Positions 36,915 to 49,047 of a stretch of DNA of 64,000 nucleotides are shown here, piece after piece. Numbering within the stretch: position 1 is the stretch's first letter; each line of letters begins with the position of its first letter. The stretch is from Mesodorylaimus sp. YZB2_4. Lineage: Eukaryota > Nematoda > Enoplea > Dorylaimida > Dorylaimidae. Under the pieces are notes generated by a model. That model did not search any database and was not told the DNA's origin. It saw only the letters and a list, made by a program, of their open reading frames with translations. The DNA lies in contig JASANH010000055.1 of assembly GCA_030248295.1 (NCBI GenBank), forward strand, positions 302,844 through 366,843, in the 5' to 3' direction. The position numbers and the translations under genes were made by a program.

Positions 36915-38573
36915 ATGCGCACTTGCAAGGTTACTAATATTGCTGTCCCACTGTTTCTTGCACTGGTGATTGGATTAATTACCTTAATTTATTCAACGTA
37001 TTATTGGCCCCAAATAGAAGGCTTGTCTACTTTAGCCGCTAGAAAGACATTGCTGGAAAATATAGCAGCCCCAAATTTGTATATTACTGAGTCCCCACCG
37101 ACCGAAACACCCAATCAATCGGGCGACAAATCAAATCAAACTGTCTTGATATTATTTCGTGGTGAGAAACAAAATGTAGTCCTCGAATTTCAGCGTTTTA
37201 AGCCGAAACAATGGAGCATGGAAGTGAATCGGTTTGTTCAGAAATTGTTGTGGATTGGTGGAAAAGAAGGTATTCTTGTTCACTTGTTTATTCTGCTTGA
37301 ACCCATAATTTAAATATATCTTCGCATTAAGGGATTATACCGCGAGCTAGAAACGAAATTCCAACATGTAAGTACTTTTTGGTTTTTTTTTGACAAACTT
37401 ATAGCAGTTTTTGTCATAATTGCTGTAGAAGCAATTTCTTGCCGTGGCACTTGTATATGAGAAAGCGATTTCCTGACTTTCCTTAATTTCAGACTCAGTG
37501 AATTGTGTCAAGCCAGGCAGCGGAGACAACATCCAAGCAAATACTTTCAAAGCTGAGGAAGATGGAGTCATACATTTTGAAGATCGACCTATAGGATCAG
37601 ATGATGTAAAACATATGACGAATGCTTTGGCGAGTGTGCCTTGTATGTTTGAAGTGAAACAATCAACAATACCTGGAGCAAATCTTGGCATTTTCACGAA
37701 AATTCCTCTGAAACATGGATTGATGTTCGGGCCATATACGGTAAGGCGCTGCATTTCAGTTGCCATGCTCCAACGCCACTATCTAAAATTTTAGGGCGAA
37801 CTGATAACAGTTAAAAGCAAGGACGTGGCCAACTTTGATTTCAAGTATTCGTGGATTGTAGGTGCGGAGATATAACTAATGTATTTTACTTATTCAAGAG
37901 CTTTTATAGTTAGCGACGAATAATAGTGATCGAATACTGATCGACGCGAAAGACGAGCAGAAGTCAAACTGGTTGCGTTTAATAAATTGTCCAAGATGTA
38001 AGTTTTTCATAATTGCAGTATCTTTTAATTGTAAAATTAAAGTTTCTAGTTGAAGAAGAACAAAACATAATTCCTGTAATCCAAGATGATGAAGTGTATT
38101 ACTATTTGTACAAGAATGTACTTGCGAATACGGAACTTATGGGTGAGTGTAAAGACAAACTTTTAACATATTCCTCATAATATTTTCAGTAGGCTAGATC
38201 AACACAGTTATTATTATCCAAGTGTGAATTTTGCTCTTTTTCAGTCTATTATGGCAATGGGTATTTCAGCGAATTCGGAATTTGGAGTTTGTCAGACACT
38301 AATCCTCCTGGGTTTGCTCCAATACGATCTCAGATCGTGTGTCCGACGTGTCAACACTTGCCTTCAGTCGAAGAAGTCGTGAAAAAGGTGAACGATCAAA
38401 GTGGCTAGCAATTTGAGCGATGTTATTCAAAGTAGATCCTTGCATGCTATGAGAGTGCCAGAAACACCAATTTGAAAAAACCAAATTGGCTTCACGTTAG
38501 ATTATGTTTATTTCAGTTTCCTCTGCTTTTTTTGTTGATCCTTGCTGCGGCTCAACAGCCACCACCAACCTGA
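36915..38573 (+). CDS. PRDM-type SET-domain protein with a predicted N-terminal membrane anchor
   Basis: Exon model: 36,915-37,269, 37,493-37,740, 37,795-37,857, 37,910-37,997, 38,050-38,142, 38,245-38,387 and a tentative last exon from 38,517, all in phase. Exon 1 gives a basic stub then one helix (VTNIAVPLFLALVIGLITLI). The following exons give a SET domain of PRDM7/9/11 style: VPCMFEVKQSTIPGANLGIF, HGLMFGPYTGELITV, LIDAKDEQKSNWLRLINCPR, FEEEQNIIPVIQ, ELMVYYGNGYFSEFGI. QIVCPTCQHLPSV follows, at the place where PRDM9 has a zinc-knuckle-like Cys pair. Such domains methylate histone lysines in the nucleus, and the membrane helix is unexpected. Either the first exon belongs to another transcript or this is an unusual anchored form. 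No zinc-finger array is seen downstream. The last exon (hydrophobic, ending at a TGA at 38,571) is uncertain. A further small exon near 37,331-37,368 is possible. Confidence 0.72.
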
Positions 38574-39467
38574 TTGAGCTAAAATTGACACCAAATAATT
38601 ACAAGAAGATGGAGTTGCTACAGAAATATAGGAAAAAACCAATTTTATACCATGATGTTTATGCATCTTTTACAGCGGCTGCTATCTCACTGGAGGGTGT
38701 GCATGTGTAGGGCCGACATATTTGGTAAGACTTCGTCTTGCAGTAGAACTAATGCATGGCATTCGAGAATGGTCAGTCTCGGACAGCACGTTTACTAACC
38801 GCGCAGGTCAAGGACGACCCGACTACTCTGTCATTGACTGCAAGGACGCGTGGCGCACATCAGAGAAGGAACTAACTCACGATCAGGACTAGTCGTCGAC
38901 AGAAAACGCCTAACAAATGTGAACACGAAAAATGACTGGTCTCGGAATGGCCTGAAGAGTAGAGGTTGACAAGGATCATTAGCATGATACGCGAAATTAG
39001 TCTTCTATCCCCCTTTGCGTACACCATCCCATTCCGATAAAAGGCGGCCCGATCTGGAGATGCTGATTGCTGACCGTGTGTGACAAGGCTACTTCCATAT
39101 TCGAATTTCCCGCCTGACGGTTGGACCATGTCAGCGTTTATATCATCATTCAAGGAAAGCAAATTAGGAATAGATCAGACTCATTATCATATCTCCAATT
39201 CATTGGCTCCACCATGCACTTTCACCGCCGTCTGACCTAGGTATGCGTTTGCATTCTCGGATTTGGGCTAGACCCTGTGTATCACGAATTGGAATGGTGT
39301 CTCTTCGCCTGCCTGGACATATGCATTTTGACTGGTTTTTTTCGTGATAGATGATTGATGCAGTCCCTTGTGTGTTTACTTATGACTGGTTTTCTTTACT
39401 AGGCACGTCTTTTAGGAAATGTATATAAGGAGGGTTCTGTGAGCATGTTTTTCACTTGGTGCAGTTG
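38574..39467. other. Intergenic; TATA-like motif near 39,421
   Basis: No supported gene. A TATATAAGG motif at about 39,421 lies just upstream of the candidate exon at 39,468 and could be a core promoter, but the exon itself is weakly supported. The minus frame at 38,872-39,162 has no motif. Confidence 0.3.
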
Positions 39468-40735
39468 GTGCTGTCAACGTCAACTCGAATAAATTCATAT
39501 TCTCTGATCGCTCTCGTCGATTTTGTTGTGGTCATTGTTGGCAACAGCTCATGGCACGTATTTTGGGCGCACGGCGTCAACATCGATCCACGCACTATCA
39601 CCAACGCACGTTGGGTAAGCTTCATTGAGTGTGGTGTGGTTAGGTCTGTAGGCCACCACCCAGCCAACTTCATCACACGTGTGCATGGTGCGACGAAATT
39701 GCCGATGGGAGGAAAGTGACTTATCAACGCTTGTTAATTGTCGCTTGCTGTGTCAACTTGACAAGCCTGGTATGGTGTCACGAGAAGATGCAGCACACAA
39801 CTACACCTGCCGTTCGTAAATCTTGCGACTATGTAGCATCCTCTGACACCTGCTCAATTTGAAACGACTTTTCGAACATAAACATGTTCTCTGCAAATAC
39901 AGTGTAGCTCCTTACCCCTCCGCAGATCTGCTAGAGCCGCACGTTAAGATCGGGCAGGTTGCTAAATGCCTGCTCTGTGTGCAATATGTGTGCTGTCCTT
40001 GGCGCACCAAAGCAGGAGTATGAGTAGCTTCTGACCAGACATTCCACGAAGATAAGATTTTAAATCGAATTAAAGTACTGGCCCAATAAAAGTACGTAGT
40101 TAAAAATATCTTGGCTCTGTTGCTGCTTACTGACCAGAGAAAAGTACCAGTTAAGTGATTTAGGGCGAGTGCTTAGTGCTTTTAAGGATTAGGCAGAGCG
40201 ACGAACACCGATATTGACAATTTATGTGCAATGAACTCATGGGATTAAAAGTAATTTCAAATGCTGATAAATTTGTCCATGATCTATTTTTCCTCTGTTT
40301 AGCTGCATTGAGGCGGATCTCATACTGTATGCTCATCGTCAGCAGGGCGACCTACCGCTTGAAAATATAACATACAACGAAAATCTCTCTTCGCCATCCA
40401 AGAATGGATCGTACATGAGTAAGTTCCCGTCAATTCCACGAAAGACGTATAAAAAAACGCCAGGCTAAAACAGAATAGTTTCTACTCCCAAACAATCGAT
40501 TCACTTTTGTCTACAGTGCGTTGAGGAACTCGAAAATAATGTAAGCGCTTCTTGTAAGACGTTTCTTACCACATGTAGCACATACTGTATGCATGATTGG
40601 CGCAGAAAGTAACTTTTTATAAGTAGAAGATTGTGGTTTGAGGACGCTTTGCGGTCATTTCTTTTTGCAACCAAGAAGTTCACACCCGTTTACTACCGAC
40701 AAGAAAAGTCTTTCGACGCCAAATACATCCTGGAA
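39468..40735 (+). CDS. Candidate exons of an unidentified gene
   Basis: Three open stretches with plausible splice sites and protein-like composition. 39,468-39,614 (VDFVVVIVGNSSWHVFWAHG, ending TGG/GTAAGC). 40,313-40,418 (CIEADLILYAHRQQGDLPLE with sequons, bounded by TTTAG and A/GTAAGT). About 40,629-40,735 (LWFEDALRSFLFATKKFTPV, ending GAA/GTGAGT). The phases of the first two do not join directly, so at least one exon is missing or one candidate is wrong. No family is recognised; the extracellular look of the second piece is only an impression. Confidence 0.28.
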
Positions 40736-41321
40736 GTGAGTGAACGAACGGAAAAAAAAAACATTTCCATTCTGAGGTTGCTTAAAATCGAATCCCAGCA
40801 TGGTAATGAGGATTGAAGAAAGGAAAAAGCAGTCTCGCTGACGCGGAAGTGGCTCTCTTAGCAAATCCCGGGCGAAATAAGAAGCTTTCACATACTTAAT
40901 GAACCAAATCGCAGCTTCAACTTTTTAGGTTGTTTTGACTGAGATATTCTCTCAATAGTCGTCTACTTGCTTGCGTCATCTAATTTTTGGTTCATTTTAT
41001 CATCTTGATTATACAGTCTCTTTTCTTCACTTAAAAGCACTGCTCGGGGTGTCGTATATTCTTGTGAATATCTCACTATCACTTACTGTACATGAAAATT
41101 TAAGTTTCCCCACACATGATAAGAAGGGTCTTCCCGAGAATAATGCTCGTCTTCTAAAGCAGTGTTTACTCGACCATACACAGATTATCATTTTTTCATC
41201 GCGGTTACATACGCATCGCATAACTCTTTGTGTCAGAGCTTTACAAAAGAAAGCCAAATAGCTGACAGACAAGGAATATAATTTACTTTGTATCTGCTAG
41301 AATAAAGTCGTTTCTTCCTTA
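40736..41321. other. Intergenic between convergent transcription units
   Basis: No supported exon. AATAAAGTC at about 41,301 is on the plus strand; the minus-strand GPCR ends at 41,322. Confidence 0.35.
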
Positions 41322-42737
41322 TTAAACTTCTACTTTTTCAACAATACCATTGGCTAGCTTTGCCATGGTCGTGTCCTTCATTAGACCTTCATTACAGTTC
41401 ATGCGGATATCCTGGTGCCATAAAGGTAATGAAACCTGCCTTTTAGCTTTTCCGTTTCCGTATCCATTTCCTTTTGAGTTACCTGCAGGCCGACCGCTGA
41501 TCGACGCACGGCCATCATGATATCGATTTTTCGTGGACTCATAATCATATCCGCTTTCGTGGTTGTTCTCGGTGTTCATGTTCTCATCCAAGCAGCTCAC
41601 CATGTTTATGGTGTTCTGCTGCTTACCGCAAAACCTTTTTGAGAACTCAGCGGCGTATGCCTTATCGAATAGCATATAAATGACAAAGTTGACGGAAGAA
41701 TTGAATACAACCAATAAATTGCTGGTGTCGGTCATGAACTGGATGACCAGGACATCCGGGTCTAAGAAAGTCTCCACAATATTGACCACTAGGGCCAACG
41801 TATTACAGCCCAAGAACATGACCACTACCATTATCATGGTGGTCACATCGTCACCTCCATTTCCATCGTTTCCACTTCCTTGGACCATCGAGTGCAAATG
41901 TTGATGGCCCGATGTCAATTGTTCCGCGCATTGCTCGTTGCCAATACGGCTCGGTGGTCGAGGGCGATTAAATTTTTTTTTCTTTTTCTGCACTCGACGT
42001 ACGATGAGAATATTTAATACACTCAGAGAGATGAAGGGTAGGGCAGTCATGAGGATCATGTACATGTACACGTTGTAGACCACTTCGATATCGTGGTAGA
42101 GAGTGGTCGGGCATACTTCAGTGTTTGTTCGATTAACCCCATGATCGTAGCAATTGTGAAGTTCGAATTGCCAAAAACGTGGGAAATTATAAGCTAGACT
42201 AAACAGGGCCACGAAACACGAAACAGCTTTGGCACCAACTGTCGTGCACGACACTGATGGCCCATTAGTAGTGGATCGCTGCAAGCATACTTTTATGTAA
42301 CAATCCACAGCAGCAGCCAGTGTAAAGTAGACACTGCACGTCTGAGCGATGTAGCCCATAGGTAGGATCCATATGACACCATCTGTAGCGATTCGAGTCA
42401 ACGCGGGCAAATATACACGAGCACTGTCCGAGCAAAATAGAAACACCCCTGTTGTAACTGTGAAGAAATCACTGCAACTTAGGGATAACAGAAATATGTT
42501 GGACGGCGACGAGACAAAAGACGGACGAGTGAATATGAATATATTGATCATATTGCTAAATATTCCAAATAGAGCTACGGTGGGCAGGGCGATCATGACA
42601 GCTATTACATTGAAGATGGCGTAACTATTCGAATAATCTTTGACACTCATGTCATTGCATCGACATGCTTCCATCGACAATTCGATTGATTCCACATCAG
42701 AAGAGGCATTTTGGAACACTTGCCCCATTTTGACCAC
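41322..42737 (-). CDS. FMRFamide/neuropeptide-type rhodopsin-class GPCR, intronless
   Basis: A single 471-residue frame. Extracellular N-terminus with a sequon and cysteines. TM1 TVALFGIFSNMINIFIFTRP contains the N of the rhodopsin family; TM2 region SSPSNIFLLSLSCSDFFTV is typical of FMRFamide receptors. TM3 is YIAQTCSVYFTLAAAVDCYI with DCYIKVC in the DRY position. Then come VSCFVALFSLAYNFPRFWQF (TM4), a Cys-bearing ECL2 (HNCYDHG, TEVCPTTLY), MYMILMTALPFISLSVLNIL (TM5) with a basic RRVQKKKKKF third loop, MIMVVVMFLGCNTLALVVNI (TM6), and LLVVFNSSVNFVIYMLFDKA (TM7, NFVIY). A long Gly/Asn-rich cytoplasmic tail follows. These features match the peptide-receptor family that includes nematode and insect FMRFamide and myosuppressin receptors. 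The coupling and ligand are not deducible. Confidence 0.85.
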   Translation of the reverse strand: MVKMGQVFQNASSDVESIELSMEACRCNDMSVKDYSNSYAIFNVIAVMIALPTVALFGIFSNMINIFIFTRPSFVSSPSNIFLLSLSCSDFFTVTTGVFLFCSDSARVYLPALTRIATDGVIWILPMGYIAQTCSVYFTLAAAVDCYIKVCLQRSTTNGPSVSCTTVGAKAVSCFVALFSLAYNFPRFWQFELHNCYDHGVNRTNTEVCPTTLYHDIEVVYNVYMYMILMTALPFISLSVLNILIVRRVQKKKKKFNRPRPPSRIGNEQCAEQLTSGHQHLHSMVQGSGNDGNGGDDVTTMIMVVVMFLGCNTLALVVNIVETFLDPDVLVIQFMTDTSNLLVVFNSSVNFVIYMLFDKAYAAEFSKRFCGKQQNTINMVSCLDENMNTENNHESGYDYESTKNRYHDGRASISGRPAGNSKGNGYGNGKAKRQVSLPLWHQDIRMNCNEGLMKDTTMAKLANGIVEKVEV

Positions 42738-45700
42738 ACGTTTTCTGGTTTTGCTTCTGAAGTGTCAACAAGAGTGAATGGATCAGAAATAATATGTGTT
42801 CCCGAAGCTAAAAAATTGACACAGGCTCGCTTAGTGTATTTATTGGCAGAAGATACAGGGGAAGCTTGGAAAAAAATTCCCCGCAAAGCTAACAACAGAG
42901 CACAGTCCAAGTCGGCTTATCAGAATCACGACTTTTAGAGAATCTACTTTACCACCCAACTTGCTAGTGTAGACCTCTGTACAATACCAGCCGCTTTGTT
43001 CAAACGAAATATGATTAGGAGAAATGAGAGAAGCAAGGCATGAGAAAACTAGAAAAAAACTCATCAGAAAAGTGAACAATTTATATTCTTCATTGCTATG
43101 TCATCGTAAAAAGTCTGATATAATCGGATATAGGAGAAAGCTAATGAAAACTGGGGGCTAGGGGAATTTTCCGAGCGATCCGTGCTTGGAAAGCGCACTT
43201 GCAAATTTTATATAATCTCATCTAGGCTTATGAGGCAAGATGATTGACTCCCTGGCGACAAAACTCAAGCGCTTTAGTCAGTTTAACGTTAGACTTTTCA
43301 TACTAAATTCTTTTTCTCAGAAACGGGCCCAAAAATATTCTGTAAGCGGAATTCTGAAGCTACCTTTGAGATGAATGGCTCGCTCTATGAAAACAAAGAG
43401 ACGCGTGTGCAAAAACCATGTCGCCCACGACACTGCTTCCGCTGGACTTTATGTGTAATTACGGATACATGGATAGTTAGGAGGAAGAGCAAGCAAAACT
43501 CACCCAATAAATCCTCATAAATACCTCCCCGCGTGCGGTAATGCACGAGACTACTTCAAAATTCACGCTAGCTTATTGAACGAATTGTGATTCGCACTTA
43601 GCATTGGCCGTTTTCTAGGTAGAAAGAGGACTAAAATGCAGCTAGCAGGAGCGCAATATGTACATTCGGTGAAATCATATATGACTACGACATGCATCTA
43701 GTGCCTCTCAGCTGTATACAATACCTACATACTCGAAAGAATCCTGTGAGACTGATGCAAACAGGGTCGTTGCGAGCTAACTAGAAGGCTGCATTAACGA
43801 TTAGTTGCGGTTCTCACGACTAAGGCATTGGCATTTAGCAGATGGAGAATGAGCAAAGGACGGAGGGGAAGAACCCTCTTTCACTCAAAAGGACACTAGC
43901 GAACGTGGCTGCAATTTGCCGAGCAGTTTAGTGATAAGATTACTGGCTGACACAGCTGAAAACATGATTAAATCATGACGCAAAGTCGTGTTTTAGAGCA
44001 AATGACTTTCCAAGAGGAAAATTCTGCCTTAGCAACAATGCGAACGAAAATGGCAAGATTACAGCCTCAGAATGTCGTCAATGAGGAAAAGTTGAGGTTT
44101 TGAATGTTTCAACAAAACATGCTTTCGGTGGCTGATGTTTAGTTCATGCACTTTTCTTGGGAAAAAGCTAAGCCTACGAATGGTATGAGAATGATCACAA
44201 CGTCTAAAGTTTCTCAGAAAGGTTGTTCTTTCTCCTCGAGCTTAACTTAGGGCCATTTCATGCAACAACATGTTGGCATCATCACAAAACAAAGTTTCCG
44301 GCTGGACAAAATGGTTCTGCCAAAGCTTACTATAATAATATTTTATTGAAAAACCGCTCAACTATAGTATACTGTATATATTCATGAAATATATTATACA
44401 GTGTGTACAGTAAATATGTATTGCATTCAAATCACCAAAACAATTGAAGATACCTTGAAGTCAAAACTGTTTTTATTCGACTTATTCGATTTTAAGAGAA
44501 CAAACAATCAGAGCCATACATACGAGTACAGAGACATTGGAGAGCTAACATCACCCAACCAAAATAAGATGCTGATTCACAATTGTATACTAACATTGTA
44601 TAGTGTAAATGGCAAGATTATCATCATGCCTCACTGACGATGAGCTGACCCAGCCAAATATTCGAGTTTTATCCACGATGACTTTGCAGCTGAAACCACA
44701 AGTTGCAGCGATTCTATAAGTGGAAAGAAAGCTAGTTTTGTAAACCTTGTCCCTTGGGTCGGGTCGGGTTGACCCGAATTTGTTACAAGCAGCTGATATA
44801 AATGGTCGAGGGAGTTATTATTGGTGTCGATTTTGGTATTTGGGCACAGAATAAATGCTGGGCTTTTCCAGATACGATTCTTTTTTGAATTTTTGTGGGT
44901 TAGGCCCTGTGCCGCCCTTAGTCCCCGCGGGACTTCCAACCCGTTTTGCCGAAAGGGGTTATACATACAAATACGACGTCGTCTGCAAATGCGAACTTTT
45001 TTCAACTCTCTCCCCTTATGTCGAACAACATCGTTTTTTCGTAGACCCTTCTCAAAACGGCCCAAAACTACGTCGCATGGGCAGTCCCCCCCCCCCCGTC
45101 CAGTAGATTTTTGATAAAACAATTCCAGCGTCACCCTCAGCTTCTAATATAAAAAGTTTGGTGAAACTTGAGACTGCCTAAGCGCAATGAAAACTGATCA
45201 ACTAACAAGGAAACATCGCCAACCGTCAAGAACAAAAAATTGCAATGTGTCGGTGGAAAATTGGATGGGGGCTTGTCGGATCGGATTGGATTGGATCGGA
45301 TCGGATGCTTCGGACTGGATCGGATCGGATGAGTTTCGGATTGGATCATGTGAAATACTTGTAATTTTTTAAACAATCAATAACGCATTAACTTTTTTCG
45401 AAAGGCCGCTCCCCATCCATAATACTAAAAGCCAAACGTTCAGACTCCTTTAACACAGCAGAACTTTTCAAGTGGATTATCTCGAAATTTCCAGCTGTAA
45501 GGCGCATTGTGGTCAACATAGAGTTTGTAGAGCATTTTGAGCTCTATAAGGCAGTACCAATTTTTTGTTTAATTCTCAATCCGATCGTTAGATAATCGAT
45601 AATTTCTTAATGCGGGAAAATGGTTCTCGCCGATTTTCTCGAAATTTTTAGTTACGACCATCCTCGACCCCAACACGAAAGTTGAAGACAATTTCGAGCT

Positions 45701-46631
45701 CTACAAAACTAATGTAAATGTTACATTCGATTTTTGATCCTAATAAGGGTGACTGTCCTCTGTCTAGATACTGCCTCTTTGTGTTTCCGCTGCACTCTGC
45801 GTCCATGACTGTGATGCGCCTAATCCCTTTCCCTGTATTAAAATCCCCGTTAAATCCCTTCTTAATCAGGGATAGCGGGATCAGGGATCACAATCGAGAT
45901 GGCTAGCTTGACAAAGGATATCGCAGTGATTCCAAATTTATACATTTCCACTGAGCTCAAGAAACTGAAAAAGCTTATTTTAATGAACAAGACTTCAATG
46001 CCGGACTTCCGTGCCTATGTCCGTACAAGTTCCTGTCAATGACAACGCACGGAGAATCCTACACCGTTCGCATGTTTCTCGACGGCCGTTCGTGAAGGAT
46101 TCATCGGTCGCGAGATCGTTAAACGTGCTCATAACAATGTGCCGTGCTGAAACTGCTTGCGCTATCAAGGTTAGTGTTTTCAATCCTTTACATCGTGGGT
46201 GAGAAACAAACGAGACCTGTTGCCTACACCTTATTTTTCTTCCGACATCCACCGTTGTTGCATGCACTTTCTTTAACCTGATGGCAGCAATAATGCGTAA
46301 AGGTAAACATGTGTATGCAATAAGACCTTGTTCCCATTCTTCCTTCCTGTGCGGGTCAGAGTGAGGTCTGTAACAAAAATCTTTTGAATAAGGGTGGGGG
46401 CAAAAAGTATTTGGATGAGGGAGCCGTTGCCACTGCCAACTACTTATTCCAGCACAGGCGAGCGCAGCGAGCCATGTGGCCATCCATAAAGGTCGACCGC
46501 ACAAAATCTTGATTTTTCGCCCCCCCCTCCCCACCGCATGCCGACCACTTCTCGCGAACCCGATCCTGATCCTGACATTGAGACATCGGAATCCTGCTAA
46601 TAATTATGATATGCATAAGCACGGTAGGCAC
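42738..46631. other. Long stretch without a supported gene
   Basis: Upstream side of the minus-strand GPCR. Frames at 42,711-42,938, 44,401-44,637, 44,631-45,134 (minus) and 45,995-46,534 (minus) have no recognisable motif or splice structure. Visible structure is limited to a GGATC/GGATT tandem tract at 45,276-45,345, homopolymer C at 45,089, and one ATAAAGGTCGACCGCA unit at about 46,486 that recurs inside the palindrome arms. Confidence 0.5.
45276..45345. repeat. GGATC/GGATT pentamer tract
   Basis: Runs of GGATCGGATTGGATTGGATC and GGATCGGATCGGATG-type units. A related CGGATC-rich tract lies in each palindrome arm (about 49,048-49,135 and 61,560-61,650). Confidence 0.7.
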
Positions 46632-46859
46632 ACTCTGATCCATCATACTGTATGTGCGATGAGGCAGTAGCGATGAAGAGACAAAAGCAAACAAAAATCC
46701 CGATCCAATCGGGCTCGCCCTGATCTGGATCCCGGAAAAAGGTGATCCCGACCTATCTCTAGAGGTGACCAGGTCTCACGGCAGGCCCTCTGTGCCTTCA
46801 CTTGTAGCATCCCCACACGAGGACATACTGGGTGAGAAGAAGCTTGGGCTTACTTTAGC

Positions 46860-47100
46860 TTAGGGGCCTTCCCGACTGGTGTTCGAGGACAGTTTCCCAA
46901 TTCTCTACTCCTTGGGTGGGCGTCCGTCATTTGACAGTAGCAGGGGTGTCCCCAGAGCCAGATGTCCTAAGCCAGCGACAAGCACTAAACTGCCGTCCTG
47001 TTGGAGTAGAACCTCGGCCTCCCAGTTAGGGTTGCGGGCTAGCAAGGCGGATCAACGCCTAAACCAGCTGAGCCATCGGCTCCTAACCCTTTCGGATCAG
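46860..47100 (-). mobile_element. tRNA-derived SINE in left arm
   Basis: Minus strand starts GGAGCCGATGGCTCAGCTGG (A box) and has GAGGTTCTACTCCAACAGGA (B box) about 50 bp on. GGCAGTTTAGT, CTGGCTCTGGGGACACCCCT and GTCAAATG follow. The downstream body resembles the SINE at 51,100-51,375, so both belong to one family that also shares tail blocks with the SINEs at 11,288 and 12,388. Mirrored at about 63,545-63,780. Confidence 0.6.
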
Positions 47101-47261
47101 ATGCCATTCCAGTTGGGAGTAAGAGTCCTGATGAACCCGAAATTGCATTATCGAGAATGAACGACCAAGGAAAAGAGGAGACAAAAAGTTTTGAAGGTTC
47201 GAACGCGCACTAATGGTGACGATGAAAGGTGTTTTTTGTCATCAAAAATTTAAAAATTTGC

Positions 47262-47385
47262 TGCGGTCGACCATTGGCCGCTACCCCTCCCCTCCCCCGA
47301 CCGCAGCTGACCACATTTTGCCAACCCCCTCCCCCCCCCCCCCCCCCCAGGCTGCGGTCGACCTTTATGCATGGCCCCCATCTAG
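47262..47385. repeat. GGTCGACC-bounded C-rich repeat
   Basis: Two copies of CTGCGGTCGACC (47,262 and 47,352) bracket C-rich DNA ending in a homopolymer of about 18 C. The right unit continues as TTTATGCATGGCC. The same ATAAAGGTCGACCGCA unit occurs in reverse at about 46,486, outside this copy. Just downstream TCTAGAAAAGCC...GCTTTTTCTAGA forms a hairpin with GCAAAGCGAGC in the loop. Mirrored at 63,313-63,435. Confidence 0.6.
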
Positions 47386-47864
47386 AAAAGCCTAGCAAAG
47401 CGAGCTTTTTCTAGATTCCCTGTGATCTAGATATCCCTTTTTTTACAAGATAATCGTTAAATAAATTATCAATGTTCCATATTCCAATTCTATATCCAAT
47501 ATTTACTATTGTTAATGCTAACATTTTTGGCGCTTATTATTATTTCTGATATTATTGGCTCACTAATTGGAAGCTATTGCGGGCAAAGCGAGCAACTAGA
47601 AAATTGCGAGCGGAGCGAGCCATTTTCTATTGATAAACAAAAGTACTTATCACCATGGTGCCATGGCACAAGCAACGCCTTCGGAAAGCTTTGCCACACA
47701 GCTCATCATGATCACTGAATACTTTACAGCCTGATAAAGTGAAGATTGGATACATGCTGCTCATAAAGGACTGCTTAGACAGTCACATTTTTTGTAAGCC
47801 AGGACAAAGATATTAGGGGCGTGAACACTTTAGCTAGGACGCGAAAGAAACTTGGCGATTGCGC

Positions 47865-48380
47865 AGATGACACTAAGTTGCTGACTGGATGTTCTGAATC
47901 GATCGAGCGAATTTCGCATGTCTACGATATGCATGAACGAGTGTAAGGTGCAACACTGAAATAAGCAAAGACTAAACTCCTTCTGATTGGGATCATTAAG
48001 AGGCGGGGTTTAGAAAAGGAGCTAATGCATTTTGTAGTTGATAAACTAAAAATATATGAATTTTGGATTAGCAGGGTTGGCACGGAAAAAGCAGAAAACT
48101 GGGCGTGTGTCACAGATTACATCGGTGGACTTGAGGGAAAGATCCCGAGCGCAGAAATTTCATGTTTCAGCAGAATATCTGTGGCTAACACCGACGATTT
48201 ATCAAAGCTGTGGTACTTGGCCTCAATGACTAGAAGCTAACTTGCAAAGGTTCATTAGAAGATAAATTGACAACTTACCTCTGGCACCCAGCAAAAGTCA
48301 ACATAGTAAATAAACTAGAGTTAAAGAGGAACGAGGAACAGGGAGTCGTGGGCTATCCAAATGAAGGAATGACAATCTGG
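47865..48380 (+). pseudogene. LINE reverse-transcriptase remnant
   Basis: A reading with CADDTKLLTGCSESIERISH (the F/Y-ADD palm motif with C at the first position), then KTKLLLIG, the usual motif after it, and further on NWACVTDYIGG and, in other frames, NLPLAPSKVNIVNKLELKRN and GYPNEGM. The order matches the palm and thumb of non-LTR retrotransposon RTs. Stops and frameshifts are frequent and neither the endonuclease nor the ends are seen, so this is a decayed fragment. Mirrored at about 62,330-62,840. Confidence 0.55.
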
Positions 48381-49047
48381 ACTTTCAGAATAATGCTGCT
48401 TATTCGATACTTATGACTACTTTGTTAAAGGCAAGTCTCGTGGACCAAAACAACTTGCGCAGGTCAGCTGTATAAGGATAACAGAAAAGCTGAATTAGCT
48501 GCTAAATTCGAGCTTCTGGATCAGCACACTGAAGGAATCGAATAGGTGATAGCCAAACTAATCAAAAATATGAAAAGTAAGCTCATTCGTAACCACATTG
48601 TCGATAAAAAGGTATCAAAAGCAACCGAGGCCATACAACAATACTTGACTGGCAAGTTTAGGAGAGCTAGGTTTCTGTGGTGCCTTCAATGATTAATGAT
48701 TGCTAACATCAAAAAAATGTTGCGAAAAAATCAATGACTGTAGCCATAACTTCAAACTATTTTTAAAAACGGGTATTTCCACTCCTCACTAACAAATATC
48801 TATTTCTGTCGACTAACTCCAAACTATTTGCAAAATGTGAATCATTCATGTCTGCTCTGGTCTCAAATAATAATGACGACAAGATGACTTGTAACTCTAC
48901 TGTATTTGTAAGCAGGGAAAAGAAAACATCAATGCAGAATATTGATCACATCTACTGTAATTCACTTCCCTACACAGGGGTTGGAGAACAATTTTAATAG
49001 TTCGTTGTTTGCATGCGGTTTTCTAAACACTATTGGCTGGGAACTTC

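Noticed and set aside
39452..39727. 91-residue minus-strand frame
   Set aside because: No motif; the plus strand over the same DNA has a better splice donor.
44631..45134. 167-residue minus-strand frame and plus-strand frames over the same DNA
   Set aside because: Frames overlap on both strands, contain homopolymer C, and show no family signature.
45995..46534. 179-residue minus-strand frame
   Set aside because: No motif, odd composition, no splice context; it overlaps the repeat unit at 46,486.
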